Shown: positions 1-12,450 of the stretch, piece after piece
Layout of the letters: every line of letters begins with the position of its first letter
Position numbering within the stretch: position 1 is the stretch's first letter
Notes under the pieces: model-generated
What the model saw: only the letters and a program-made list of their open reading frames with translations
What the model was told of the DNA's origin: nothing
Database searches by the model: none
Program-made: the position numbers and the translations under genes
DNA from: Gymnothorax reevesii
Lineage: Eukaryota; Chordata; Actinopteri; Anguilliformes; Muraenidae
Length of the DNA stretch: 64,000 nt
Direction of reading: 5' to 3'
Assembly (NCBI GenBank): GCA_029721435.1
Contig: CM056584.1
Location: 8,824,395 to 8,888,394 of the forward strand

Positions 1-2262
1 GTGAGTTCTAATATCTGGTCATTTTCATACTGTATGTGTCCTCTATGATATTAATCGGAGATCAGATGGCATTTCAGCTTCACCCTTCTTGTGTAAAATG
101 GAAATTGAGTGACATTAATGTTTTAATACTCATGCTTACATGCTAATGCTAGCGATCTAATGTGAGTGCTAATATCTGGTCATTTTCATACTGTACGTGT
201 CCTCTATGATGGGAGTATGGGATCAGATGGCATTTCAGCTTAACCCTGCTTGTGTAAAATAGAAATTGAGTGACGTTAATGTTCGAATGCTAATGCTAAC
301 ATGCTAATGCTAGCGATCAAATGTGAGTGCTAATATCTGGTCATTTTCATACTGTAAGTGTCCTCGATGATGTTAGTATGAGATCAGATGGCATTTCTGC
401 TTCACCCTTCTTGTATTATTAGCAAATTGGGTAATGTTAATGTTTCAATGCTAATGCTAACATGCTGATGCTAACATGCTAATGCTAGCAATCTAATGTG
501 AGTGCTAATACCTGGTCATTATCATACTGTACATGTCTTCTATGATGGGAGTATGGGATCAGATGGCATTTCAGCTTAACCCTGCTTGTGTAAAATGGAA
601 ATTGAGTGACGTTGTTTGAATGCTAATGCTAACATGCTAATGCTAGCGATCTAATGTGAGTGCTAATACCTGGTCATTTTCATACTGTACATGTCCTCTA
701 TGATGGGAGTATGAGATCAGATGGCTTTTCTGCTTAACCTTGCTTGTGTAAAATGGAAATTGAGTGACGTTAATGTTTGAATGCTAATGCTAACATGCTA
801 ATGCTAGCGATCTAATGTGAGTTCTAATATCTGGTCATTTTCATACCATACGTGTCCTTTATGATTTTAATAGGAGATCAGATGGCATTTCAGCTTAACC
901 CTGCTTGTGTACAATGGAAATTTAGTGACGTTAATGTTTGAATGCTAATGCTAACATGCTAATGCTAGCGATCTAATGTGAGTGCTAATATCTGGTCATT
1001 TTCATACTACACGTATCCTCTATGATGTTCGTAGGAGATCAGATGGCATTTCAGCTTAACCCTTCTTGTTTAAAATGGAAATTGAGTTATGTTAATGTTA
1101 AAATGCTAATGCTAACATGCTAATGCTAGCGCTCTAATGTGAATGCTAATATGTGGTCATTTTTATACAGTACGTGTCCTCTATGATGTTAATAGGAGAT
1201 CAGATGGCATTTCAGCTTAACCCTGCTTGTGTAAAATGGAAATTTAGTGACGTTAATGTTTGAATGCTAATGCTAACATGCTAATGCTAGCGATCTAATG
1301 TGAGTGCTAATATCTGGTCATTTTCATACTATACGTGTCCTTTATGATGTTAATAGGAGATCAGATGGCATTTCAGCTTAACCCTTGTGTAAAATGGAAA
1401 TTGAGTGATGTTAATGTTTAAATGCTAATGCTAACATGCTAATGCTAGCGCTCTAATGTGAGTGCTAATATCTGGTCATTTTCATACTGTACATGTCCTC
1501 TATGATGGGAGTATGAGATCAGATGGCTTTTCAGCTTAACCCTGCTTGTGTAAAATGGAAATTTAATGACGTTCATGTTTGAATGCTAATGCTAAAATGC
1601 TAATGCTAGCGATCTAATGTGAGTGCTAATATCTGGTCATTTTCATACTATACGTGTCCTCTATGATGTTAATAGGAGATCAGATGGCATTTCAGCTTAA
1701 CCCTTCTTGTGTAAAATGGAAATTGAGTGATGTTAATGTTTAAATGCTAATGCTAAAATGCTAATGCTAGCTATCTAATGTGAGTTCTAATATCTGGTCA
1801 TTTTCATACTATACGTGTCCTCTTTGATGTTAATAGGAGATCAGATGGCATTTCAGCTTAACCCTTCTTGTTTCAAATGGAAATTGAGTGATTTTAATGT
1901 TTAAATGCTAATGCTAACATGCTAAAACTAGCAATCTAATGTGAGTGCTAATACCTGGTCATTTTCATACTGTACGTGTCCTCTATGATGAGAATATGGG
2001 ATCGGATGGCATTTCAGCTTAACCCTGTTTGTGTAAAATGGAAATTGAGTGAAGTTAATGTTTAAATGCTAATGCTAACATGCTAATGCTAGCGATCTAA
2101 TGTGAGTGCTAATATCTGGTCATTTTCATACTGTACATGTCCTCTATGATGTTAATAGGAGATCAGATGGCATTTCAGCTTTACCCTTCTTGTATAATAA
2201 AAAAATTGAGTAATGTTAATGTTTAAATGCTAAAGCTAACATGCTAATGCTAGCGATCTAAT
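1..2262 (+). repeat. HOR unit A (14 monomers)
   Basis: Defines unit A. Monomers start at 1, 162, 323, 498, 656, 817, 978, 1139, 1300, 1458, 1619, 1780, 1941 and 2102. Diagnostics: type 1 has GATATTAATCGG and ACTCATGCTTAC; type 2 has GTTCGAATGC and ends GATCAAAT; type 3 has CCTCGATGATG and the extra 14 bp; type 4 has TCATTATCAT and lacks 3 bp (GACGTTGTTTG); type 5 has TTTTCTGCTTAACCTTG; type 7 has GATGTTCGTAGG; type 8 has TTTTTATACAGTACG; type 9 lacks 3 bp before TTGTGTAAAATGG; type 13 has GATGAGAATATGGG; type 14 has CTTTACCC and ATAATAAAAAAATTGAG. This copy and the one at 6,950 share GATCGGATGG in type 13 and ATTATTAGC in type 3. Confidence 0.95.
448..489 (+). repeat. Inner 14-bp minisatellite, three-copy form
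   Basis: Three head-to-tail 14-bp units (448-461, 462-475, 476-489) read ATGCTAATGCTAAC, ATGCTGATGCTAAC and ATGCTAATGCTAGC. Most monomers carry only two units; the third accounts for the 175-bp length of type-3 monomers in A and B units and of the seventh monomer of C. The units are themselves built from a 6-7-bp TGCTAA word, so the satellite is nested at three scales. Copy-number change here is most simply explained by replication slippage or local unequal exchange. Confidence 0.95.
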
Positions 2263-4524
2263 GTGAGTTCTAATATCTGGTCATTTTCATACTGTATGTG
2301 TCCTCTATGATGTTAATCGGAGATCAGATGGCATTTCAGCTTCACCCTTCTTGTGTAAAATGGAAATTGAGTGACATTAATGTTTTAATACTAATGCTAA
2401 CATGCTAATGCTAGCGATCTAATGTGAGTGCTAATATCTGGTCATTTTCATACTGTACGTGTCCTCTATGATGGGAGTATGGGATCAGATGGCATTTCAG
2501 CTTAACCCTGCTTGTGTAAAATAGAAATTGAGTGACGTTAATGTTTGAATGCTAATGCTAACATGCTAATGCTAGCAATCTAATGTGAGTGCTAATATCT
2601 GGTCATTTTCATACTGTAAGTGTCCTCTATGATGTTAGTATGAGATCAGATGGCATTTCTGCTTCACCCTTCTTGTATTATAAGCAAATTGGGTAATGTT
2701 AATGTTTCAATGCTAATGCTAACATGCTGATGCTAACATGCTAATGCTAGCAATCTAATGTGAGTGCTAATGCCTGGTCATTTTCATACTGTACATGTCT
2801 TCTATGATGGGAGTATGGGATCAGATGGCATTTCAGCTTAACCCTGCTTGTGTAAAATGGAAATTGAGTGATGTTGTTTGAATGCTAATGCTAACATGCT
2901 AATGCTAGCGATCTAATGTGAGTGCTAATACCTGGTCATTTTCATACTGTACATGTCCTCTATGATGGGAGTATGAGATCAGATGGCTTTTCAGCTTAAC
3001 CCTGCTTGTGTAAAATGGAAATTTAGTGACGTTAATGTTTGAATGCTAATGCTAACATGCTAATGCTAGCGATCTAATGTGAGTTCTAATATCTGTTTAT
3101 TTTCATACCATACGTGTCCTTTATGATGTTAATAGGAGATCAGATGGCATTTCAGCTTAACCCTGCTTGTGTACAATGGAAATTTAGTGACGTTAATGTT
3201 TGAATGCTAATGCTAACATGCTAATGCTAGCGATCTAATGTGAGTGCTAATATCTGGTCATTTTCATACTACACGTATCCTCTATGATGTTCATAGGAGA
3301 TCAGATGGCATTTCAGCTTGACCCTTCTTGTTTAAAATGGAAATTGAGTTATGTTAATGTTTAAATGCTAATGCTAACATGCTAATGCTAGCGCTCTAAT
3401 GTGAATGCTAATATGTGGTCATTTTTATACTGTACGTGTCCTCTATGATGTTAATAGGAGATCAGATGGCATTTCAGCTTAACCCTGCTTGTGTAAAATG
3501 GAAATTTAGTGACGTTAATGTTTGAATGCTAATGCTAACATGCTAATGCTAGCGATCTAATGTGACTGCTAATATCTGGTCATTTTCATACTATACATGT
3601 CCTTTATGATGTTAATAGGAGATCAGATGGCATTTCAGCTTAACCCTTGTGTAAAATGGAAATTGAGTGATGTTAATGTTTAAATGCTAATGCTAACATG
3701 CTAATGCTAGCGCTCTAATGTGAGTGCTAATATCTGGTCATTTTCATACTGTACATGTCCTCTATGATGGGAGTATGAGATCAGATGGCTTTTCAGCTTA
3801 ACCCTGCTTTTGTAAAATGGAAATTTAATGACTTTCATGTTTGAATGCTAATGCTAAAATGCTAATGCTAGCGATCTAATGTGAGTGCTAATATCTGGTC
3901 ATTTTCATTCTATACGTGTCCTCTATGATGTTAATAGGAGATCAGATGGCATTTCAGCTTAACCCTTCTTGTGTAAAATGGAAATTGAGTGATGTTAATG
4001 TTTAAATGCTAATGCTAAAATGCTAATGCTAGCTATCTAATGTGAGTTCTAATATCTGGTCATTTTCATACTATACGTGTCCTCTTTGATGTTAATAGGA
4101 GATCAGATGGCATTTCAGCTTAACCCTTCTTGTTTCAAATGGAAATTGAGTGATTTTAATGTTTAAATGCTAATGCTAACATGCTAAAGCTAGCAATCTA
4201 ATGTGAGTGCTAATACCTGGTCATTTTCATACTGTACGTGTCCTCTATGATGGGAATATGGGATCAGATGGCATTTCAGCTTAACCCTGTTTGTGTAAAA
4301 TGAAAATTGAGTGAAGTTAATGTTTAAATGCTAATGCTAACATGCTAATGCTAGCGATCTAATGTGAGTTCTAATATCTGGTCATTTTCATACTGTATGT
4401 GTCCTCTATGATGTTAATAGGAGATCAGATGGCATTTCAGCTTAACCCTTCTTGTATAATAAAAAAATTGAGTAATGTTAATGTTTAAATGCTAAAGCTA
4501 ACATGCTAATGCTAGCGATCTAAT
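2263..4524 (+). repeat. HOR unit B (14 monomers)
   Basis: Same length and monomer order as A, so A and B descend from one 14-mer. Differences: type 1 reads GATGTTAATCGG with an intact TACTAATGCTAAC; type 2 ends GCAATCT; type 4 reads AATGCCTGG; type 6 reads TCTGTTTATTTTCATACC; type 7 reads GTTCATAGG and AGCTTGACCC; type 9 opens GTGACTGCT; type 10 has GCTTTTGTAAAATGG; type 13 has GATGGGAATATGGG and AAAATGAAAATTG; type 14 opens GTGAGTTCT with GTATGTGTCC. Several changes are CpG-to-TpG/CpA differences from A (for example GTTCGTAGG versus GTTCATAGG). Confidence 0.94.
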
Positions 4525-4971
4525 GTGAGTTCTAATATCTGGTCATTTTCATACTGTATGTGTCCTCTATGATGTTAATCGGAGATCAGATGGCATTTCA
4601 GCTTCACCCTTCTTGTGTAAAATGGAAATTGAGTGACATTAATGTTTTAATACTAATGCTAACATGCTAATGCTAGCGATCTAATGTGAGTGCTAATATC
4701 TGGTCATTTTCATACTGTACGTGTCCTCTATGATGGAAGTATGGGATCAGATGGCATTTCAGCTTAACCCTGCTTGTGTAAAATAGAAATTGAGTGACGT
4801 TAATGTTTGAATGCTAATGCTAACATGCTAATGCTAGCGATCTAATGTGAGTGCTAATATCTGGTCATTTTCATACTGTAAGTGTCCTCTATGATGTTAG
4901 TATGAGATCAGATGGCATTTCTGCTTCACCCTTCTTGTATTATAAGCAAATTGGGTAATGTTAATGTTTCA

Positions 4972-4999
4972 ATGCTAATGCTAACATGCTGATGCTAGC
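4972..4999 (+). repeat. Inner 14-bp minisatellite, contracted two-copy form in C unit
   Basis: In the third monomer of C the same slot holds ATGCTAATGCTAAC followed by ATGCTGATGCTAGC. The second unit looks like a fusion of the middle and last units of the three-copy form, because it keeps the G of the middle unit and the GCTAGC end of the last. One 14-bp unit has been lost relative to type 3 of A and B, making this monomer 161 bp. The state is shared by the intact C units I checked, so it is a useful diagnostic of C. Confidence 0.9.
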
Positions 5000-6305
5000 G
5001 ATCTAATGTGAGTGCTAATACCTGGTCATTTTCATACTGTACATGTCTTCTATGATGGGAGTATGGGATCAGATGGCATTTCAGCTTAACCCTGCTTGTG
5101 TAAAATGGAAATTGAGTGATGTTGTTTGAATGCTAATGCTAACATGCTAATGCTAGCGATCTAATGTGAGTGCTAATACCTGGTCATTTTCATACTGTAC
5201 ATGTCCTCTATGGTGGGAGTATGAGATCAGATGGCTTTTCAGCTTAACCCTGCTTGTGTAAAATGGAAATTGAGTGACGTTAATGTTTGAATGCTAATGC
5301 TAACATGCTAATGCTAGCAATCTAATGTGAGTGCTAATATCTGGTCATTTTCATACTGTACGTGTCCTCTATGATGGGAGTATGGGATCAGATGGCATTT
5401 CAGCTTAACCCTGCTTGTGTAAAATAGAAATTGAATGATGTTAATGTTTGAATGCTAATGCTAACATGCTAATGCTAGCGATCTTATGTGAGTTCTAATA
5501 TCAGGTCATTTTCATACTGTAAGTGTCCTCTATGATGTTAGTATGAGATCAGATGGCATTTCTCCTTCACCCTTCTTGTATTATGAGCAAATTGAGTAAT
5601 GTTAATGTTTCAATGCTAATGCTAACATGCTGATGCTAACATGCTAATGCTAGCGATCTAATGTGAGTGCTAATAGTTGGTCATTTTCATACTGTACGTG
5701 TCCTCTATGATGTTAATTGGAGATCAGATGGCATTTCAGCTTAACCCTTCTTGTATAATAAAAAATTGAGTAATGTTAATGTTTAAAAGCTAATGCTAAT
5801 ATGCTAATGCTAGTGATCTAATGTGAGTTCTAATATCTGGTCATTTTCATACTATACGTGTCCTCTATAATGTTAATAGGAGATCAGATGGCATTTCAGC
5901 TTAACCCCTCTTGTGTAAAATGGAAATTGTGTGACATTAATGTTTTAATACTAATGCTAACATGCTAATGCTAGCGATCTAATGTGAGTGCTAATATCTG
6001 GTCATTTTCATACTGTATGTGTCCTCTATGATGTTAATAGGAGATCAGATGGCATTTCAGCTTAACCCTGCTTGTGTAAAATGGAAATTTAGTGACGTTA
6101 ATGTTTGAATGCTAATGCTAACATGCTAATGTTAGCGATCTAATGTGAGTGCTAATATCTGGTCATTTTCATACTTTACGTGTCCTCTATGATGTTAATA
6201 GGAGATCAGATGGCATTTCAGCTTAACCCTGCTTGTGTAAAATGGAAATTTAGTGACGTTAATGTTTGAATGCTAATGCTAACATGCTAATGCTAGCGAT
6301 CTAAT

Positions 6306-6466
6306 GTGAGTGCTAATATCTGGTCATTTTCATACTGTACGTGTCCTCTATGATGGGAGTATGGGATCAGATGGCATTTCAGCTTAACCCTGTTTGTGTA
6401 AAATGGAAATTGAGTGACGTTAATGTTTGAATGCTAATGCTAACATGCTAATGCTAGCTATCTAAT
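6306..6466 (+). repeat. Representative 161-bp monomer with its landmarks
   Basis: A near-consensus monomer that shows the order of parts. (1) An opening GTGAGTGCTAATATC. (2) A strongly conserved box GGTCATTTTCATACT. (3) A variable segment with a CpG (GTACGTGTCC), followed by one of two alternatives, GATGGGAGTATGGG or GATGTTAATAGG. (4) A strongly conserved box GATCAGATGGCATTTCAGC. (5) A pyrimidine-rich then A-rich stretch (CCCT..TTGTGTAAAATGG). (6) A second CpG in GTGACGTTAATG. (7) Two 14-bp subrepeats (ATGCTAATGCTAAC and ATGCTAATGCTAGC). (8) GATCTAAT. Segments 3 and 5 and the ends of 6 and 7 distinguish the monomer types. The phase is arbitrary. Confidence 0.95.
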
Positions 6467-6949
6467 GTGAGTTCTAATATCTGGTCATTTTCATACTATA
6501 CGTGTCCTCTTTGATGTTAATAGGAGATCAGATGGCATTTCAGCTTAACCCTTCTTGTTTAAACTGGAAATTGAGTGATTTTAATGTTTAAATGCTAGTG
6601 CTAACATGCTAAAGCTAGCGATCTAATGTGAGTGCTAATACCTGGTCATTTTCATACTGTACGTGTCCTCTATGATGAGAATATGGGATCAGATGGCATT
6701 TCAGCTTAACCCTGTTTGTGTAAAATGGAAATTGAGTGAAGTTAATGTTTAAATGCTAATGCTAACATGCTAATGCTAGCGATCTAATGTGAGTGCTAAT
6801 ATCTGGTCATTTTCATACTGTACATGTCCTCTATGATGTTAATAGGAGATCAGATGGCATTTCAGCTTTACCCTTCTTGTATAATAAAAAAATTGAGTAA
6901 TGTTAATGTTTAAATGCTAAAGCTAACATGCTAATGCTAGCGATCTAAT

Positions 6950-9211
6950 GTGAGTTCTAATATCTGGTCATTTTCATACTGTATGTGTCCTCTATGATAT
7001 TAATCGGAGATCAGATGGCATTTCAGCTTCACCCTTCTTGTGTAAAATGGAAATTGAGTGACATTAATGTTTTAATACTCATGCTTACATGCTAATGCTA
7101 GCGATCTAATGTGAGTGCTAATATCTGGTCATTTTCATACTGTACGTGTCCTCTATGATGGGAGTATGGGATCAGATGGCATTTCAGCTTAACCCTGCTT
7201 GTGTAAAATAGAAATTGAGTGACGTTAATGTTCGAATGCTAATGCTAACATGCTAATGCTAGCGATCAAATGTGAGTGCTAATATCTGGTCATTTTCATA
7301 CTGTAAGTGTCCTCGATGATGTTAGTATGAGATCAGATGGCATTTCTGCTTCACCCTTCTTGTATTATTAGCAAATTGGGTAATGTTAATGTTTCAATGC
7401 TAATGCTAACATGCTGATGCTAACATGCTAATGCTAGCAATCTAATGTGAGTGCTAATACCTGGTCATTATCATACTGTACATGTCTTCTATGATGGGAG
7501 TATGGGATCAGATGGCATTTCAGCTTAACCCTGCTTGTGTAAAATGGAAATTGAGTGACGTTGTTTGAATGCTAATGCTAACATGCTAATGCTAGCGATC
7601 TAATGTGAGTGCTAATACCTGGTCATTTTCATACTGTACATGTCCTCTATGATGGGAGTATGAGATCAGATGGCTTTTCTGCTTAACCTTGCTTGTGTAA
7701 AATGGAAATTGAGTGACGTTAATGTTTGAATGCTAATGCTAACATGCTAATGCTAGCGATCTAATGTGAGTTCTAATATCTGGTCATTTTCATACCATAC
7801 GTGTCCTTTATGATTTTAATAGGAGATCAGATGGCATTTCAGCTTAACCCTGCTTGTGTACAATGGAAATTTAGTGACGTTAATGTTTGAATGCTAATGC
7901 TAACATGCTAATGCTAGCGATCTAATGTGAGTGCTAATATCTGGTCATTTTCATACTACACGTATCCTCTATGATGTTCGTAGGAGATCAGATGGCATTT
8001 CAGCTTAACCCTTCTTGTTTAAAATGGAAATTGAGTTATGTTAATGTTAAAATGCTAATGCTAACATGCTAATGCTAGCGCTCTAATGTGAATGCTAATA
8101 TGTGGTCATTTTTATACAGTACGTGTCCTCTATGATGTTAATAGGAGATCAGATGGCATTTCAGCTTAACCCTGCTTGTGTAAAATGGAAATTTAGTGAC
8201 GTTAATGTTTGAATGCTAATGCTAACATGCTAATGCTAGCGATCTAATGTGAGTGCTAATATCTGGTCATTTTCATACTATACGTGTCCTTTATGATGTT
8301 AATAGGAGATCAGATGGCATTTCAGCTTAACCCTTGTGTAAAATGGAAATTGAGTGATGTTAATGTTTAAATGCTAATGCTAACATGCTAATGCTAGCGC
8401 TCTAATGTGAGTGCTAATATCTGGTCATTTTCATACTGTACATGTCCTCTATGATGGGAGTATGAGATCAGATGGCTTTTCAGCTTAACCCTGCTTGTGT
8501 AAAATGGAAATTTAATGACGTTCATGTTTGAATGCTAATGCTAAAATGCTAATGCTAGCGATCTAATGTGAGTGCTAATATCTGGTCATTTTCATACTAT
8601 ACGTGTCCTCTATGATGTTAATAGGAGATCAGATGGCATTTCAGCTTAACCCTTCTTGTGTAAAATGGAAATTGAGTGATGTTAATGTTTAAATGCTAAT
8701 GCTAAAATGCTAATGCTAGCTATCTAATGTGAGTTCTAATATCTGGTCATTTTCATACTATACGTGTCCTCTTTGATGTTAATAGGAGATCAGATGGCAT
8801 TTCAGCTTAACCCTTCTTGTTTCAAATGGAAATTGAGTGATTTTAATGTTTAAATGCTAATGCTAACATGCTAAAACTAGCAATCTAATGTGAGTGCTAA
8901 TACCTGGTCATTTTCATACTGTACGTGTCCTCTATGATGAGAATATGGGATCGGATGGCATTTCAGCTTAACCCTGTTTGTGTAAAATGGAAATTGAGTG
9001 AAGTTAATGTTTAAATGCTAATGCTAACATGCTAATGCTAGCGATCTAATGTGAGTGCTAATATCTGGTCATTTTCATACTGTACATGTCCTCTATGATG
9101 TTAATAGGAGATCAGATGGCATTTCAGCTTTACCCTTCTTGTATAATAAAAAAATTGAGTAATGTTAATGTTTAAATGCTAAAGCTAACATGCTAATGCT
9201 AGCGATCTAAT
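6950..9211 (+). repeat. HOR unit A, second copy
   Basis: Repeats the unit at 1-2262 at a distance of 6,949 bp. It carries every A diagnostic, including the private changes GATCGGATGG (about 8,952) and ATTATTAGC (about 7,366). I found no difference at the diagnostic sites I compared, so the two copies probably separated recently. Confidence 0.93.
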
Positions 9212-10990
9212 GTGAGTTCTAATATCTGGTCATTTTCATACTGTATGTGTCCTCTATGATGTTAATCGGAGATCAGATGGCATTTCAGCTTCACCCTTCT
9301 TGTGTAAAATGGAAATTGAGTGACATTAATGTTTTAATACTAATGCTAACATGCTAATGCTAGCGATCTAATGTGAGTGCTAATATCTGGTCATTTTCAT
9401 ACTGTACGTGTCCTCTATGATGGGAGTATGGGATCAGATGGCATTTCAGCTTAACCCTGCTTGTGTAAAATAGAAATTGAGTGACGTTAATGTTTGAATG
9501 CTAATGCTAACATGCTAATGCTAGCAATCTAATGTGAGTGCTAATATCTGGTCATTTTCATACTGTAAGTGTCCTCTATGATGTTAGTATGAGATCAGAT
9601 GGCATTTCTGCTTCACCCTTCTTGTATTATAAGCAAATTGGGTAATGTTAATGTTTCAATGCTAATGCTAACATGCTGATGCTAACATGCTAATGCTAGC
9701 AATCTAATGTGAGTGCTAATGCCTGGTCATTTTCATACTGTACATGTCTTCTATGATGGGAGTATGGGATCAGATGGCATTTCAGCTTAACCCTGCTTGT
9801 GTAAAATGGAAATTGAGTGATGTTGTTTGAATGCTAATGCTAACATGCTAATGCTAGCGATCTAATGTGAGTGCTAATACCTGGTCATTTTCATACTGTA
9901 CATGTCCTCTATGATGGGAGTATGAGATCAGATGGCTTTTCAGCTTAACCCTGCTTGTGTAAAATGGAAATTTAGTGACGTTAATGTTTGAATGCTAATG
10001 CTAACATGCTAATGCTAGCGATCTAATGTGAGTTCTAATATCTGTTTATTTTCATACCATACGTGTCCTTTATGATGTTAATAGGAGATCAGATGGCATT
10101 TCAGCTTAACCCTGCTTGTGTACAATGGAAATTTAGTGACGTTAATGTTTGAATGCTAATGCTAACATGCTAATGCTAGCGATCTAATGTGAGTGCTAAT
10201 ATCTGGTCATTTTCATACTACACGTATCCTCTATGATGTTCATAGGAGATCAGATGGCATTTCAGCTTGACCCTTCTTGTTTAAAATGGAAATTGAGTTA
10301 TGTTAATGTTTAAATGCTAATGCTAACATGCTAATGCTAGCGCTCTAATGTGAATGCTAATATGTGGTCATTTTTATACTGTACGTGTCCTCTATGATGT
10401 TAATAGGAGATCAGATGGCATTTCAGCTTAACCCTGCTTGTGTAAAATGGAAATTTAGTGACGTTAATGTTTGAATGCTAATGCTAACATGCTAATGCTA
10501 GCGATCTAATGTGACTGCTAATATCTGGTCATTTTCATACTATACATGTCCTTTATGATGTTAATAGGAGATCAGATGGCATTTCAGCTTAACCCTTGTG
10601 TAAAATGGAAATTGAGTGATGTTAATGTTTAAATGCTAATGCTAACATGCTAATGCTAGCGCTCTAATGTGAGTGCTAATATCTGGTCATTTTCATACTG
10701 TACATGTCCTCTATGATGGGAGTATGAGATCAGATGGCTTTTCAGCTTAACCCTGCTTTTGTAAAATGGAAATTTAATGACTTTCATGTTTGAATGCTAA
10801 TGCTAACATGCTAATGCTAGCGATCTAATGTGAGTGCTAATATCTGGTCATTTTCATACTATACGTGTCCTCTATGATGTTAATAGGAGATCAGATGGCA
10901 TTTCAGCTTAACCCTTCTTGTGTAAAATGGAAATTGAGTGATGTTAATGTTTAAATGCTAATGCTAACATGCTAATGCTAGCTATCTAAT
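9212..10990 (+). repeat. HOR unit B, types 1-11 (truncated)
   Basis: Starts as an exact counterpart of 2263 onwards, with AATGCCTGG, TCTGTTTATTTTCATACC, GTGACTGCT and GCTTTTGTAAAATGG all present. Similarity to the first B copy weakens in monomer 11 (ACTATACG here, ATTCTATACG there; GCTAACATG here, GCTAAAATG there). The unit then breaks into a hybrid monomer at 10,991, so types 12-14 are missing. Confidence 0.9.
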
Positions 10991-12450
10991 GTGAGTTCTA
11001 ATATCTGGTCATTTTCATACTATACGTGTCCTCTTTGATGTTAATAGGAGATCAGATGGCATTTCAGCTTCACCCTTCTTGCGTAAAATGGAAATTGAGT
11101 GACATTAATGTTTTAATACTAATGCTAACATGCTAATGCTAGCGATCTAATGTGAGTGCTAATATCTGGTCATTTTCATACTGTACGTGTCCTCTATGAT
11201 GGGAGTATGGGATCAGATGGCATTTCAGCTTAACCCTGCTTGTGTAAAATAGAAATTTAGTGACGTTAATGTTTGAATGCTAATGCTAACATGCTAATGC
11301 TAGCGATCTAATGTGAGTTCTAATATCTGTTTATTTTCATACCATACGTGTCCTTTATGATGTTAATAGGAGATCAGATGGCATTTCAGCTTAACCCTGC
11401 TTGTGTACAATGGAAATTTAGTGACGTTAATGTTTGAATGCTAATGCTAACATGCTAATGCTAGCGATCTAATGTGAGTGCTAATATCTGGTCATTTTCA
11501 TACTACACGTATCCTCTATGATGTTCATAGGAGATCAGATGGCATTTCAGCTTGACCCTTCTTGTTTAAAATGGAAATTGAGTTATGTTAATGTTTAAAT
11601 GCTAATGCTAACATGCTAATGCTAGCGCTCTAATGTGAATGCTAATATGTGGTCATTTTTATACTGTACGTGTCCTCTATGATGTTAATAGGAGATCAGA
11701 TGGCATTTCAGCTTAACCCTGCTTGTGTAAAATGGAAATTTAGTGACGTTAATGTTTGAATGCTAATGCTAACATGCTAATGCTAGCGATCTAATGTGAC
11801 TGCTAATATCTGGTCATTTTCATACTATACGTGTCCTTTATGATGTTAATAGGAGATCAGATGGCATTTCAGCTTAACCGTTGTGTAAAATGGAAATTGA
11901 GTGATGTTAATGTTTAAATGCTAATGCTAACATGCTAATGCTAGCTATCTAATGTGAGTTCTAATATCTGGTCATTTTCATACTATACGTGTCCTCTTTG
12001 ATGTTAATAGGAGATCAGATGGCATTTCAGCTTCACCCTTCTTTTGTAAAATGGAAATTGAGTGACGTTAATGTTTGAATGCTAATGCTAACATGCTAAT
12101 GCTAGCGATCTAATGTGAGTGCTAATATCTGGTCATTTTCATACTGTAAGTGTCCTCTATGATGTTAGTATGATATCAGATGGCATTTCTCCTTCACCCT
12201 TCGTGTATTATAAGCAAATTGGGTAATGTTAATGTTTCAATGCTAATGCTAACATGCTGATGCTAACATGCTAATGCTAGCAATCTAATGTGAGTGCTAA
12301 TACCTGGTCATTTTCATACTGTACATGTATTCTATGATGGGAGTATGGGATCAGATGGCATTTCAGCTTAACCCTGCTTGTGTAAAATGGAAATTGAGTG
12401 ACGTTAATGTTTGAATGCTAATGCTAACATGCTAATGCTAGCGATCTAAT
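10991..12450 (+). repeat. Rearranged nine-monomer segment with hybrid monomers
   Basis: Monomers start at 10991, 11152, 11313, 11474, 11635, 11796, 11954, 12115 and 12290. The first opens as type 12 (CTCTTTGATG) and ends as type 1 (CTTCACCC, GACATTAATG). The second opens as type 2 and ends as type 5 (AATTTAGTGACG). The next four are B types 6-9. The seventh again fuses a type-12 start to a type-1/2 end. The last two are type-3 and type-4 derivatives, the type-4 one regaining the 3 bp that type 4 normally lacks. Types 10 and 11 are skipped. Private substitutions include CTTGCGTAAAATGG, AACCGTTGTG and GATATCAGATGG. Confidence 0.88.

Larger units (their letters stand above)
4525..6949 (+). repeat. 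HOR unit C (15 monomers)
   Basis: Monomers start at 4525, 4686, 4847, 5008, 5166, 5327, 5488, 5663, 5823, 5984, 6145, 6306, 6467, 6628 and 6789. Monomers 1-5 resemble types 1-5, with GATGGAAGTATGGG in the second and TATGGTGGGAG in the fifth. Monomers 6-9 then resemble types 2, 3, 14 and a type-1 hybrid: the seventh has ATATCAGGTC and TCTCCTTCACCC, the eighth AATAGTTGG and GTTAATTGG with a 160-bp length, and the ninth CTATAATG and ATTGTGTGACATT. Monomers 10-12 are C-specific (GTTAGCGATC, ACTTTACGTG, GCTAGCTATC), and 13-15 resemble types 12-14. C therefore looks like a rearranged 14-mer that captured a segment spanning a former HOR boundary. Confidence 0.94.

Noticed and set aside
1027..1043. 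CENP-B box-like sequence in type-7 monomers (GTTCGTAGGA)
   Set aside because: The left half fits TTCG-N4-A, but the required CGGG to the right is replaced by TCAG. The B version has even lost the CpG (GTTCATAGG). No monomer type I read has a full box.
2196..2201. AATAAA polyadenylation hexamer in type-14 and C8 monomers
   Set aside because: It recurs once per A or B unit and twice per C in ATAATAAAAAAATTGAG, but it sits in A-rich satellite with no transcription unit around it. Chance occurrence is enough to explain it.
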